Shown here: in pieces, positions 1 to 11,668 of the stretch
Layout: the number at the start of each line of letters is the position of its first letter
Position numbering within the stretch: position 1 is the stretch's first letter
Source: Gammaproteobacteria bacterium HGW-Gammaproteobacteria-13
GTDB lineage: Bacteria; Pseudomonadota; Gammaproteobacteria; Pseudomonadales; Pseudomonadaceae
Assembly (NCBI GenBank): GCA_002840155.1
Contig: PGZH01000003.1
Coordinates: 124,001 to 188,000, forward strand
Direction of reading: 5' to 3'
Length of the DNA: 64,000 nucleotides
Program-made: the position numbers and the translations under genes
The notes under the pieces: model-generated
Database searches by the model: none
What the model was told of the DNA's origin: nothing
What the model saw: the letters and a program-made list of their open reading frames with translations, nothing else

Positions 1-108
1 TAAGGGGCTACTGGACACCACCGAATCTTTACATCAGAGCGCCAGCCCCGCCCCAAATTTGCATAGACCCGCATGGGCATAACGCAAAATTAGCATGCCC
101 CAGAAATT
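1..108. other. Noncoding edge of the O-antigen cluster
   Basis: These bases lie downstream of the minus-strand glycosyltransferase gene and reach the window edge. I see no reading frame and no clear terminator here, only a short GGGCAT/ATGCCC dyad near 74-105 with no T-run. The next gene of the polysaccharide cluster must start outside the window. Confidence 0.4.
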
Positions 109-1245
109 TCAGTGGTTAGTCGTCGATAGGCCCTGCTGGTACAGCTCAACCAACTTTTTTTCCTGCGCCTGCCAGCTCAACGGCGCCAGGTTCGCGAACT
201 TGAATGTTGATTGCGAACGCTCAAGCCTCAAGATGGCATCGCGGACATCGAGGGCACGCAGTTTACAGCATTCGCCTACGTCATACTCCGTAAGCAAAGC
301 ACGAATATCGGGAAAATCTGATGCAAGAACCGGAACACCTGCGAAGCAATATTCGAATAGTTTGTTCGGCAAGCAGTAGTAGTCACTGAGCGAGACATCT
401 TCGACTAGGCAAAGGCCGAAGTCTGCAGATTGCGCAATAGGCACAACCTGGGAATGAGGTACAGCACCATGCACATGCATGTTCGGATGCTGGGCGGCAA
501 GACGCTTGAGCTCCTCGCTCAAATCGCCATAACCGAGGAACACCACATGCGAGGAAACCTGAGGATCCTTGAAAGCCTCGGCCAGCAGATCAATGCCTCG
601 ACCATGGCCGAGGATGCCCACATAAATGAATATCTTGCTCTCGACCGGTATGGAAAACATCTTACGCAGATAATCTTCATCTTGGTGTCGCGCTTCAAAA
701 AATAAGGGCGAATTTAAAATCACCGCCGAGCGTTTTGGGCCAATGTTCTCCTGGTACCAACGCTCAATGGATGGACTAACCACGATTAAAGCATCGACAA
801 AACGCCAAAGGAGTTTTTCCACGCGCAACGTCAAAATACCTTGTAGCTTAGTTAGCCCGTTGCGATTGGACTCTAGCTCGTGAGCGTCGTAGACCAGCTT
901 GGCACCGGTCAGAAATTTGACTATGCAACCAAGCGGAAGCACCAAGGTGTCGTGACAGTGAATGACATCGGGGCGCTCGCGAACCGCTCGCGGCAGCATC
1001 TTGCCGACCAGTTCGAACAGGGTGACGACGTGCCGCAAGGTTCGGGGCAAGAAATTTAGCTTACGCGAGCGTAGATTGAGTGCCGTGATGTCAGCCGCAA
1101 AGGGAACGGCTGTCTTCTGCGCCCCCTCATCCAGGACGACACCAATACCACTGACTGTGTACCCCGCGGTGACCAATGCACCCATTTCTTTGAGAATTCG
1201 AGAGTCGAACTCAATATCCGTATGGGTTAAATGTAGATTTTTCAT
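109..1245 (-). CDS. GT4-family glycosyltransferase (surface polysaccharide)
   Basis: This 378-residue protein has the two-Rossmann-domain (GT-B) layout of GT4 transferases. The N-terminal half carries HCHDT and VYDAHELE near residues 97-125. The C-terminal donor-binding half carries IYVGILGHGRGID near 207-219 and the E-x7-E type segment EDVSLSDYYCLPNKLFEY near 282-299. It probably adds one sugar to the lipid-linked O-unit at the cytoplasmic face of the inner membrane; donor and acceptor cannot be read from sequence. A terminator and 697 bases without a solid gene separate it from the rest of the locus, so it probably has its own promoter. No strong Shine-Dalgarno sequence precedes the ATG. 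Confidence 0.85.
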   Translation of the reverse strand: MKNLHLTHTDIEFDSRILKEMGALVTAGYTVSGIGVVLDEGAQKTAVPFAADITALNLRSRKLNFLPRTLRHVVTLFELVGKMLPRAVRERPDVIHCHDTLVLPLGCIVKFLTGAKLVYDAHELESNRNGLTKLQGILTLRVEKLLWRFVDALIVVSPSIERWYQENIGPKRSAVILNSPLFFEARHQDEDYLRKMFSIPVESKIFIYVGILGHGRGIDLLAEAFKDPQVSSHVVFLGYGDLSEELKRLAAQHPNMHVHGAVPHSQVVPIAQSADFGLCLVEDVSLSDYYCLPNKLFEYCFAGVPVLASDFPDIRALLTEYDVGECCKLRALDVRDAILRLERSQSTFKFANLAPLSWQAQEKKLVELYQQGLSTTNH

Positions 1246-1942
1246 GTGGTATCAGATTTTCACATTTATAATTTATCAAAATTTTCAGAAAACTAATTCC
1301 TGAAACTGCGTATAGGCTCTTCTACTGCTCCAAGCGCAGCCAACATACAACCAAATACAGACCGACAATCGAAATACGGCACCTACCGATATAAGAGCGT
1401 ACGGAAACGCCAGCAAAAACAAGGCTATAGAAAAAGCTCCCTACCCTTTAGCACTCTCAAAAGTAGCCAAACAAAAAACTTAATCTTCACCTTGACGAAC
1501 AAGACACAACCAATGATCCACTTTTCTGACATGAGCAGCACCAAAAGCGCAGCCAGTAGAGTAAACGGTATCAATATTGAAAAAAACAGCACGCATATGT
1601 TTATCCGCGATGAACGAAGAACAAGATAAGAAAAAACGCAACAGCTAAATCTTTACCAACTACCCAGCGAACGGCGTATAGCTAAAAGTAGCGCAGCTGC
1701 ATGCAAAGCTAACAAAAAACCATCGTCAGAATTGACTATAAAATTCTTTTAATCCCCCTCCGGAAAAATAGAAAAAAACAGCGACACCGCACAAATACAA
1801 CCTAGCATCAAGAAAAAACCCTTTCATAAAGGGTGTACCCTACACCATAAAAACCATTAATCGAGACAACCCAGTGTCCTAACATAACGAAAGCCATAAG
1901 AACCTTCGCTCATACCGAGCTTTCAAAATAAATATTCACAGA
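1246..1942. other. AT-rich gap with a degraded hydrophobic frame
   Basis: These 697 bases hold no convincing complete gene and are far richer in A+T than the housekeeping DNA to the right. The minus strand has an open frame from about 1652 down to a TAG at 1425-1427. It encodes about 75 residues with no credible start and at least one strongly hydrophobic stretch (FFSILIPFTLLAALLVLL). I read this as a possible remnant of a polytopic membrane protein such as a polymerase or flippase; this is inference only. A terminator lies at 1812-1834. Confidence 0.45.
1812..1834 (-). terminator. Rho-independent terminator after the broken anchored-protein gene
   Basis: Read on the minus strand, the stem ACCCTTT pairs with AAAGGGT around the loop ATG and is followed by six T residues. 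It sits about 110 bases past the stop codon at 1943 and probably ends the wbpA-to-1943 transcript, which leaves the glycosyltransferase at 109-1245 as a separate unit. Confidence 0.6.
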
Positions 1943-3953
1943 TTAGTCCCCATTATCAAACCCCATAACCAAGGCCCAAGGTGTATTGGAAATTTCCCAA
2001 GGCGAGGTGGCCCTATAGTAGCGTTCTAGCACAGAAATTTTTATCTGCGGAATTCTTCCATGATCTAACATTGATCGAGCCGCAAACGGATAAACGCTTC
2101 CATACTTAACCGCATCAAAACCACTATCTAGCAACTGTTTCTTGTCAAGATCAGCCATAAAATCAATAGCCGCTAATACTGACATGAAGTCAATGGTTCT
2201 AAAGGAGATCCACGCTAACCCATGGTCCCCTACGTATTCCGGCATATTGCATGATAATTCATCATCCCTAGTCCACCCATCATAGGCATGACCGTACCAG
2301 TAGTACCATTTATCTGTAGACGGAAATCCTTTTCTATCCCCCAACCTCTCCATAAAAAATTCAATTATATTTCGCTGATTATTTAGGCTAGACACATCAG
2401 AAACCTGCCCTCTGACCCGGGCCGCATTAAACAACGAATAGGCCCATTCATTCTGATGGTTAAATGGAACGGCCAAACCATCGAAGTAAAATGCACTACA
2501 CTTAGGCCAGCGCAAATGCGCCCCTCCCAACTTCATCCATGCTTCAGGCTCCCCTTTATAGGCCAGCTCTTCTATATGCCCATCCAAATCGGCGACCATT
2601 TTATATAGTTTATCTATATTCCTAAGTGGTTCAGCATCAGGAAACTCTTCAGCATATCGATCAAACAAAAGTAGAAGACGACTGGTTTGAACGGCAAAAA
2701 GAGCAGGCGACCTATCATAAGTAAAACCTTTAGTATGAAAACCATCAACCCTGTCCAACAAATCATCTAAAGACTCAATTTCAATCCTAACTCTCTGCGC
2801 AACATCATCTAACGCATCATTAAATATCGAGCGTGCGTTTTTGTTAACGCCTGCAAGCAAGAGCACGTCCATCAGCCCATTAAGATAATATATCTGCGAC
2901 CAAGGAATTCGACCTTCGATGTTATTTATACCAAACTCAAGCACACCACCCTGTTGATTACTGCTTAAGTCCCAAAGAAACATCTCCAAAATCTCTTCTG
3001 GTGATTTAGCGCGATTTACCGATATTGCTTCACTTTCTGGCGAATATATCAACTGCCAAGGAGCCCCTTCGGCCATATCAAAATACTCTTTACGCCCCTT
3101 ACCAATAAAATTTAGAAAATAAGGACTAACTGCACCCTCTATGGCTCGACAAAGTACAACGGGGCCATCAGATGTAAATTGAACTTCGATAGCTACTTCA
3201 CAGCCTGCCAGCCTACGCCCTGTAACCTTATCACCATCAACTGTTGCATATAAGGCACCGGCTATTAGCTGAAAACCGTTATTTCCGTTTTCAGCAAGGA
3301 AAACTGGCGGTTCCATTTCATAGGTTCCGCCAGCTGGTGGATAAAACGTAGGTAACTCTACCAACAACCCAGAAGGCTCTTGGAAGCGGTCAACATCAAT
3401 CAAGTAATTTTTCCGTCTTTTGTTATCATAGACAACCCAGTACGAACCATCATCACTCTTGAGCGAGGCGCGAAAAATAGGAAAATCAATACCATCAAAA
3501 TCAATAGCCTGCTGTTTTAAAAGCAAACCATTAGCATCATAAGTCAAACGAAAAAGCTCACCGCTGAATATTTTCCTGAAAGCAAACTCATATCGACCAT
3601 CCGTAACAATTAAATCGACAGGAACCCCAGGAAATGGAAATGAAATTTCAAGACTAGAACTAACGAACTTGGACTGATATTTATCATTTACATACAAACC
3701 ACCATCAATTTTTGAACTGCTGCCGCGCCCTATTGACGTAAAGGGGAGCTTGACAAATTCACTACCCCGCCCCCCTGACCGCTAACGAAGCGGTGGGCTT
3801 ATAACCTTTATGTAGAGAGGTATCCCAAGAATATACCTTACTTAAGGCTCCACTGGGACGCTGAAAACCCCAATCAAAAAAAGTTCCGGTAAAAAATATC
3901 GCCAAAGCGCTTAATATCAGAACTAATGAAACCGCTAAGATTTTACTGCGCAT
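1943..3953 (-). pseudogene. Unrecognised membrane-anchored protein, frame broken at a G6 tract
   Basis: Two adjacent frames read as one gene. The first (start ATG 3953, stop TAG 3762) encodes 63 residues with an N-terminal membrane anchor (LAVSLVLILSALAIFF, about residues 6-21) and a short extracytoplasmic stub. The second (about 3782 to 1943) has no good start of its own; its first usable codon is a TTG at 3697. The frames meet in six G residues (plus-strand C3770-3775). Removing one G or adding two gives one protein of about 665 residues, anchored by its N-terminus. The second frame has a stop (TAG) just upstream, so the shift must lie in or next to this tract. The C-terminal half is helical and rich in Trp and Tyr, and may be an alpha/alpha-toroid. 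I do not recognise the family. The start overlaps the lipoprotein gene by 11 bases. It could be a true mutation, a slippage switch or a sequencing error. Confidence 0.65.
3770..3775 (-). other. G6 homopolymer at the frameshift point
   Basis: The coding strand reads AGGGGGGCGGGGTAG here. With six G residues the upstream frame ends at TAG (3762-3764). With five it continues as VRGRGSEFVKLPF into the long downstream frame. This is the only place where both frames are open. Confidence 0.7.
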
Positions 3954-5115
3954 AGTTACGCTCGTTAATTCCGCATGACATAAGGGCCCTATAGAGGTAA
4001 GACTCGTACTCTGCGACCTGCCTATTTTCCTTAACTGTTCGCGGATATTTTAAATACCCCCCCGCAGGCTTAGCATACTGCCCCACAACGCCAAGAAAAA
4101 GATCCGCCGCAGCACGATCCTTGAATCTACACATTAACTGGGCAGCAATACTTAGATCGTAGAGCCGCGGCGGAGTTTTAATCTCTGGACGGAATATAGG
4201 CCAGCCACGCAACGACCCATCAACATCAAAAAAATCCATCAAGTGATTAAAAATTTTACCCTTATCAAACGCTTGCGATAATCGGCCATTATTCTCTACA
4301 TAGGTCAAAACACCTTCGACTATGTAGCCTGCGTGAGGCAAATCATTCGGGTTATTTTCCTGAATTGAATAGTTCCAGTACCAAGAACCAGACTCAGAAA
4401 AAACTTTCTTACTATTGAGAAGCGCTAGCATAGTGCTATCAGCAGCAGCAGCCAGAGATTCTTTTAATTCAGCATCTTGAACAATATTGCTATAACGCTG
4501 CATTTGCCCTGCAAGATAGACTGCGGAATTGAAGGTGTCATATTTTCTATCATGAACAAGAAGAGAGTAAGGAAGTAAACCTGCCGGAGTACGCATACTT
4601 TCGGAAAGATAAGGCTTTAAGGCCTTGTCAACCAAAGCTAAAATATTTAGCTTCTTGTCACTATCAACGTACTCGACCCAACCAAGCAAAGCATCCACTA
4701 CTATTGCCGTTGATATTGAATACTCTGTATTTTCCGGATTGACTGACCCATCACCATAAGCGTCCCATGCAACAGGAACCCCCCACCCAATAATGCCATT
4801 ATTATTGGCGTCAGAATTTTCGATTAACCAATTACCAGCCTTTACCCCAAAATCATTGATGCGACCTAGCTTTTTGCTTCGAGCTTCAGCTTCAGCCCCT
4901 AGCAAAATCATCGCGTAACTTTTTGGAACATCCACAGGACTATCAGAAGGATAATCAGCAAGCCCTCGACCAGGATGTTCAGGATCAATAGTAGCGAGTA
5001 CACTTCCCAAAATATCACTTCCTTCCACAGGCGCTGGTATCAATCGTGGAGCGTCTTCTGAGAAGCAGCCGGACAGCATAAAAACACAGAAGAAGAATAA
5101 AATAATATTTTTCAT
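3943..5115 (-). CDS. Unrecognised lipoprotein, possibly alpha/alpha-toroid
   Basis: This 390-residue protein starts with a lipoprotein signal: Lys-Asn, a hydrophobic core, and the lipobox LSGC with the lipidated Cys at residue 17. It is therefore exported and tethered to a membrane. The mature part is helical with aromatic-rich repeats such as GNWLIENSD and VAWDAYGDGS near residues 90-130, and ends with a segment of buried helices. This resembles the fold of alpha/alpha-toroid sugar lyases and C5-epimerases, but no family signature is clear and I assign no function. It follows the flippase gene after 66 bases, and its end overlaps the start of the broken anchored-protein gene by 11 bases, suggesting translational coupling and a joint role on the exported polysaccharide. 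The AT-rich composition fits recent acquisition. Confidence 0.7.
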   Translation of the reverse strand: MKNIILFFFCVFMLSGCFSEDAPRLIPAPVEGSDILGSVLATIDPEHPGRGLADYPSDSPVDVPKSYAMILLGAEAEARSKKLGRINDFGVKAGNWLIENSDANNNGIIGWGVPVAWDAYGDGSVNPENTEYSISTAIVVDALLGWVEYVDSDKKLNILALVDKALKPYLSESMRTPAGLLPYSLLVHDRKYDTFNSAVYLAGQMQRYSNIVQDAELKESLAAAADSTMLALLNSKKVFSESGSWYWNYSIQENNPNDLPHAGYIVEGVLTYVENNGRLSQAFDKGKIFNHLMDFFDVDGSLRGWPIFRPEIKTPPRLYDLSIAAQLMCRFKDRAAADLFLGVVGQYAKPAGGYLKYPRTVKENRQVAEYESYLYRALMSCGINERNYAQ

Positions 5116-5181
5116 AGCACTCTAGTTTTATTAATTTAAAAGCATGTCGAAAAACCCAACCCGGGGTTATTCATTTATAAT

Positions 5182-6477
5182 TTATCTATCATTGCCACGT
5201 GCAGCCCGGTATTGAAAGTAGGAATGCAACAAATACAGACATGAAAACGCCGCCACATGCGCACCGATAGCGACGTTGTAACCCACTTCTGCATAATCAC
5301 TTATATAAAAAACCAGCCCTGCAGTACACAGTCGCGCAAACTGCCACACGAAGTCCAAGTACAGCCACCCTGGCAATAATACTGTGCTACTCAACGGGGA
5401 AGATAATGTTTGAAAGAATACCAAAATAGATAACAGTGATGCTATTTCACCTGCCGCACGCCAAGCATCACCAAAAATAAAAGCAAAAAGCCAGGGGCCA
5501 AATAACAGAACCGGTAGTATTGGAAAAAAAGCAAACATGACTAAACGCTTGAACGAACCAATAAAAACATCTAGGCATTCGCCCCTACTGGCATACTGGC
5601 CCGCCGCCTGCTGGCGATATACATCACCGACGGCGCTTGCAACTAGGCTCAATGGCGCGGCCATAATGCGCTGCGCCAGCGAGTAGAAGCCTGCGACCCC
5701 CGCACCAAAGAACACAGTCAGCAACAGCAGTGGCATCTCTGTAGCCCCTACGCTCATAGCTTGTCCCGGCACCATGAACTTCGGATAACCAATATGCCTG
5801 CATGCCACGCACCTCATGCGTTTGAGGGTGACACGCCGAAACAAGTTGCGTTCGTCGCGCGGCAGCGATGTGGCCAGGTACAGGGTAGATACAACCTGCC
5901 CGAGTAACTGCCCAAGGATCAAACCAAACAGCCCGCCCCTAGAAAGCCCGACAGCCAGTTGCATGGCGCTGCCGACCCCGCTCTGCACCACTCGACTTAT
6001 CGCCATATTTTTGTAGCGAGAGCGCCTATTAACCCAGAAATTCAGCGTGTAATAGCAACCGAGAATCAAGGTGCTAAAGGGAATAAGGTAGAGCCAAGAC
6101 TGAACTTCTAGATGCCCCAGAAACCCAGCGATCATCTCACCCCAAACTACAACAACACCCAACAAGATCAGGCTGACAACCATACTCAGCATAACAGTAA
6201 CCGCGACCAAATTGATCGCCTCGCCGTCGTGCCTAGGAACGATAATCGCCAGCTCATATTTGCCAGTCACAAGCACTGCCAGGATTGCGCAGATAGATCC
6301 ATATAAGGCGAACACACCAAACTCTTCCGGCGTGTAAAGCCTTGTGAGTATCGGCGACAACATGATCGGTAGCATCTGTGCAAGGCCAGTACCTGTCATC
6401 AGCGTCATCACGCTTTTGCCAAAGTTGCTACGGGGGAGAAGCCGCCTGAATATCCCGCGAAGAGTGCTTATTATCAT
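5182..6477 (-). CDS. wzx: Wzx-type O-unit flippase (MATE/MOP superfamily)
   Basis: This 431-residue protein is hydrophobic throughout, with about twelve predicted membrane helices and short charged loops. An opening segment close to TGTGLAQMLPIMLSPILTRLY (about residues 28-48) is typical of polysaccharide translocases that flip undecaprenyl-linked repeat units across the inner membrane. Its start overlaps the end of wbpE by four bases (ATGA, 6474-6477), so it belongs to the same operon. Length and context fit Wzx. The symbol rests on fold and position, because Wzx proteins diverge strongly between serotypes. Confidence 0.8.
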   Translation of the reverse strand: MIISTLRGIFRRLLPRSNFGKSVMTLMTGTGLAQMLPIMLSPILTRLYTPEEFGVFALYGSICAILAVLVTGKYELAIIVPRHDGEAINLVAVTVMLSMVVSLILLGVVVVWGEMIAGFLGHLEVQSWLYLIPFSTLILGCYYTLNFWVNRRSRYKNMAISRVVQSGVGSAMQLAVGLSRGGLFGLILGQLLGQVVSTLYLATSLPRDERNLFRRVTLKRMRCVACRHIGYPKFMVPGQAMSVGATEMPLLLLTVFFGAGVAGFYSLAQRIMAAPLSLVASAVGDVYRQQAAGQYASRGECLDVFIGSFKRLVMFAFFPILPVLLFGPWLFAFIFGDAWRAAGEIASLLSILVFFQTLSSPLSSTVLLPGWLYLDFVWQFARLCTAGLVFYISDYAEVGYNVAIGAHVAAFSCLYLLHSYFQYRAARGNDR

Positions 6478-7553
6478 CGGGCGATGGTTGCCACGATTTT
6501 TTCCTGGTCAGTGATAACCAAATAAGGATGCATAGGCAAACTCATAACGCGCCGAGCAATTGCATCACCAATTGGTAACTGTGCTTGATAGTCCGCTACA
6601 GCTGGCTGTTTATTCAAAGGAATGGGGTAATGCACAGCTGTTGGTATACCGGCAGCCTTTAGCGTTTCCTGAACGATATCACGCTCATCTACCTGCACCG
6701 TAAATTGCGCCCAGGCACTGACGTTATTCGCTTCCACATAAGGCGCCGCAATACCAGCCGCATCAAGCAAACTCTGGTATTGCTGCGCCACTTGCTGTCG
6801 CTGCTCCAGCTCGCGCGGGAATATCTCCAGCTTAGGTAGCAGGATGGCGGCCTGCAGGGTATCCAAGCGACTATTAACGCCGACACGAATGTGGTGGTAG
6901 CGGCGGTCCTGACCATGGCGGGCGATCTGACGCAATACTTTGGCCAGCTCTTCATCGCTAGTGAAGATGGCGCCGCCGTCGCCATAGCAGCCCAACGGCT
7001 TACTCGGGAAGAAGCTTGTGCAGGCGATGGTCGTCAGGTTGCAGGAGCGCTTGCCTTTATAAGTTGCACCGAAGCTCTGTGCAGCGTCCTCGATGACCGG
7101 GACGCCGTGCCTAGCGGCGATTGCATTTATGGCATCAAAATCAGCGCACTGCCCGTAGAGTGAGACAGGGATGATCGCCTTGGTACGCGGGGTAATGGCA
7201 GCCTCAAGCAATTGCGGATTGAGGTTGTAGGTGCGCGGGTCGACATCCACGTACACCGGCTTGGCGCCCAGTAGCGCAACAGTTTCGGCAGTAGCTATAT
7301 AAGTGAAGCCGGGAGTGATGACCTCATCGCCTGGGCCGATGCCCAGAGCCATCAGAGCGATCTGCAGAGCATCGGTACCGTTGGCGACACTGATGCAGTA
7401 CTTAGCTCCTACAAAGGCAGCGAGCTTTTCTTCCAATTCGCTCACTTCCGGACCGAGGATGTACTGACCGTGTGAAAGAACACGCTGAATGCCGGCATCG
7501 ATCTTGTCTTTGATCAACGCCTGCTGCGCCTTGAGGTCGATGAACTCGATCAC
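6474..7553 (-). CDS. wbpE: UDP-3-oxo-GlcNAcA aminotransferase WbpE
   Basis: This 359-residue PLP enzyme belongs to the DegT/DnrJ/EryC1/StrS family. The segment [15 protein letters not shown] places the Schiff-base lysine at residue 185, the position known for WbpE. Other PLP contacts are [11 protein letters not shown] (about 58-68) and EDAAQSFGA (about 155-163). Known WbpE transfers an amino group from glutamate to C3 of UDP-2-acetamido-3-oxo-glucuronate, the product of WbpB. The gene overlaps wbpD upstream (7550-7553) and the flippase gene downstream by four bases each. The A, B, D, E set here argues for a 2,3-diacetamido uronic acid in the O-antigen. Confidence 0.93.
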   Translation of the reverse strand: MIEFIDLKAQQALIKDKIDAGIQRVLSHGQYILGPEVSELEEKLAAFVGAKYCISVANGTDALQIALMALGIGPGDEVITPGFTYIATAETVALLGAKPVYVDVDPRTYNLNPQLLEAAITPRTKAIIPVSLYGQCADFDAINAIAARHGVPVIEDAAQSFGATYKGKRSCNLTTIACTSFFPSKPLGCYGDGGAIFTSDEELAKVLRQIARHGQDRRYHHIRVGVNSRLDTLQAAILLPKLEIFPRELEQRQQVAQQYQSLLDAAGIAAPYVEANNVSAWAQFTVQVDERDIVQETLKAAGIPTAVHYPIPLNKQPAVADYQAQLPIGDAIARRVMSLPMHPYLVITDQEKIVATIAR

Positions 7554-8134
7554 ACCACGCTCTCCTTATTTAGTACGTTGCCACGGAGCACGTAACGCGC
7601 ATCTGTATGAATGCAGGGGGCACTGCCTTCGCCCTCCAACGGCAACGAAAGCTGCTCGCCGAATTCGCTCATCCAGCCGATCTGCCGCGCCGGTACGCCA
7701 ACTACCAAGGCATAAGCGGGAATGTCCTTGTTGATCACCGCGCCGGCGCCGACGAAAGCGAATTCGCCGATGGTCACGCCGCAAATGATGGTGCAGTTAG
7801 CGCCGAGTGTGGCTCCCTTCTTCACCAGGGTGTCGCGGTATTCGCTCTTACGTTCGATCAGCGAGCGCGGGTTGTAGACGTTGGTGAAGACCATGCTTGG
7901 GCCACAGAACACACCCTCTTCCAGGGTGACGCCGTCATAGACGGAGACGTTGTTCTGGATCTTGCAGTTGTCACCGATGACGACCTTGTTGCCGACGAAG
8001 ACGTTTTGCCCCAAGGACACGCCCTGCCCGATGCGCGCGCCGCTACAGACGTGCACGAAGTGCCAGACGCGCGAGCCTTCGCCAATCTGCGCGCCCTCAT
8101 CGACGATGGCGCTAGGGTGCTGGTAATGGCTCAT
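7550..8134 (-). CDS. wbpD: UDP-3-amino-GlcNAcA N-acetyltransferase WbpD
   Basis: This 194-residue protein is a left-handed beta-helix acyltransferase built from hexapeptide repeats (for example [26 protein letters not shown] and [13 protein letters not shown] over residues 17-70). The usual catalytic histidine lies in the WHFVHV segment. Known WbpD acetylates the C3 amino group made by WbpE, giving UDP-GlcNAc(3NAc)A. The gene begins three bases after the end of wbpB and ends in a four-base overlap with wbpE. Confidence 0.93.
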   Translation of the reverse strand: MSHYQHPSAIVDEGAQIGEGSRVWHFVHVCSGARIGQGVSLGQNVFVGNKVVIGDNCKIQNNVSVYDGVTLEEGVFCGPSMVFTNVYNPRSLIERKSEYRDTLVKKGATLGANCTIICGVTIGEFAFVGAGAVINKDIPAYALVVGVPARQIGWMSEFGEQLSLPLEGEGSAPCIHTDARYVLRGNVLNKESVV

Positions 8135-8137
8135 GGT

Positions 8138-10476
<2,339 letters not shown>

Positions 10477-11229
10477 AATCACTCTCCATTTTCAACACTT
10501 TAAGGAATCACTATCTCAACAACGGCTATGCTGTCGCTGCAACGCTTACGCAGAACACCTGCTAATTGCTGTTTGACCGCAGGATCACTGTGGACAAAAC
10601 AAATTTCGACTGACCCTTTCACACCCCTACCATAAACGCCACCAACACCATCTGTTCGGTATGGGCCGTGTAACCGCCTATGATATGCACTTGAGCACGA
10701 ATGACATAGCGCAACCCGTCAATTTCTCATATCCACCCCGCGAGCCAAAGCGCTGGATTTTCCGGAAAATGATGCCTTCGGCCTGGTTAACCCATGAGTA
10801 GCAAACCATGGTGCTCATCAGCGAACACGCCCCAAAACCAATGCAATCAAGAGCGAATTCGATAGCGAGTTGTCCTGCGCCAACCGCCCCCTTACCTCGG
10901 GCGAAAATTATGTACTGAAATCGACAATCGCCTCACAAACTGCTAACAGAACTTATAAGCGGTGATGGCAGATAAAAGCCCGCCTGACACGGCACCATGA
11001 TGAAAGAAACTAAGGGAGGGAGAAATACATCGGCTAATCCATTAACTCAGAGCGGCAACGTCCATGACCGAACGATAGAAAGCAGCAGACATGAACTGCC
11101 ATAAGCACGCGAGGGGGAATATTATGCCATGACACAGACTTGGAATCAGTCCACTCTGGCAAAAATTGGCGCTAGAAAAATGGCAGTATTAAGGACAATA
11201 AAAACCGCACTGTGGCGACTCAGGCTTCG
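10477..11229. other. Gap between wbpA and ihfB (exonuclease remnant, no wzz)
   Basis: These 753 bases carry no intact gene. The left half (10500-10818) contains the remnant described separately. In 10819-11229 I recognise no coding remnant, repeat or JUMPstart-like element. Short runs of bases resembling -10 boxes exist, but none is convincing as the promoter of the wbp operon, which must lie here if the operon has its own. Confidence 0.5.
10500..10818 (-). pseudogene. Remnant of an MBL-fold RNA exonuclease C-terminus
   Basis: Translating the minus strand in three successive frames recovers the C-terminal order of the metallo-beta-lactamase/beta-CASP RNA exonuclease family. NQAEGIIFRKIQRFGSR (about 10790-10740) matches the GYQAEGTLGRKI region. 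EIDGLRYVIRAQVHIIGGYT followed by AHTEQ (about 10725-10650) matches the RAQVHTIGG-SAHADQ motif. SVEICFVHSDPAVKQQLAGV and a final VVEIVIP end at a TAA (10500-10502), matching the VHG...L...V.IP tail. At least two frameshifts separate the blocks, and no N-terminal metal-binding domain was found. The gene is dead; the family call is by motif memory and should be checked by search. Confidence 0.65.
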
Positions 11230-11514
11230 CTACTCATCCTCATTAACCCGATCCCGCAACTCCTTCCCCGGCTTGAAATGCGGCACAAACTTACCATCGA
11301 GCCTAACCGAGTCACCGGTCTTCGGGTTACGCCCTACACGCGGCGCACGGTAGTGCAGCGAGAAACTGCCGAAGCCGCGAATCTCGATACGGTCACCGGT
11401 CGACAGCGCCTGCGACATCTGCTCAAGCATGGTCTTGATCGCCAACTCAACATCCTTGGACGAGAGCTGTCCCTGATGGGTAACGATGCGCTCGATCAAC
11501 TCCGACTTGGTCAT
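11230..11514 (-). CDS. ihfB: Integration host factor subunit beta
   Basis: This 94-residue protein is a full-length member of the HU/IHF family. The signature [21 protein letters not shown] (about residues 47-67) contains the beta-arm with the DNA-intercalating proline. It pairs with IhfA, binds specific sites, bends DNA sharply, and assists sigma-54 promoters, recombination and nucleoid structure. It follows rpsA on the same strand with a terminator between them, so it may have its own promoter in 11515-11622. The rpsA-ihfB order is conserved in pseudomonads. Confidence 0.96.
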   Translation of the reverse strand: MTKSELIERIVTHQGQLSSKDVELAIKTMLEQMSQALSTGDRIEIRGFGSFSLHYRAPRVGRNPKTGDSVRLDGKFVPHFKPGKELRDRVNEDE

Positions 11515-11622
11515 GGTTTTCCCTTCTTTTTCAAGCGGCTAGATCACTAGATAGAAAGGTTTTAGCACGCCTCGCCAGATTTGAACAGCCTATAAAACAA
11601 CACCTTAGCGATTTTCAGGCAC

Positions 11623-11651
11623 AAAAAAGGGCGACCGAAGTCGCCCTTTTT
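11623..11651 (-). terminator. Rho-independent terminator between rpsA and ihfB
   Basis: The seven-base stem GGGCGAC/GTCGCCC around CGAA has A residues on its left and T residues on its right, so it can act on both strands. For rpsA it lies 18 bases past the stop and probably ends or attenuates transcription before ihfB. Confidence 0.85.
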
Positions 11652-11668
11652 CTCTGGATTAACCGAAC

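Noticed and set aside
1726-1827. 33-codon minus-strand ORF (MKGFFLDARLYLCG...)
   Set aside because: Its start codon lies in the loop of the terminator at 1812-1834, and it has no ribosome site, so it is probably chance.
10477-11229. JUMPstart/ops element upstream of the O-antigen operon
   Set aside because: I looked for the GGCGGTAGC core on the minus strand and did not find it.
11129-11353. 74-residue plus-strand frame before ihfB
   Set aside because: It overlaps the end of ihfB on the other strand, with no motif or ribosome site.
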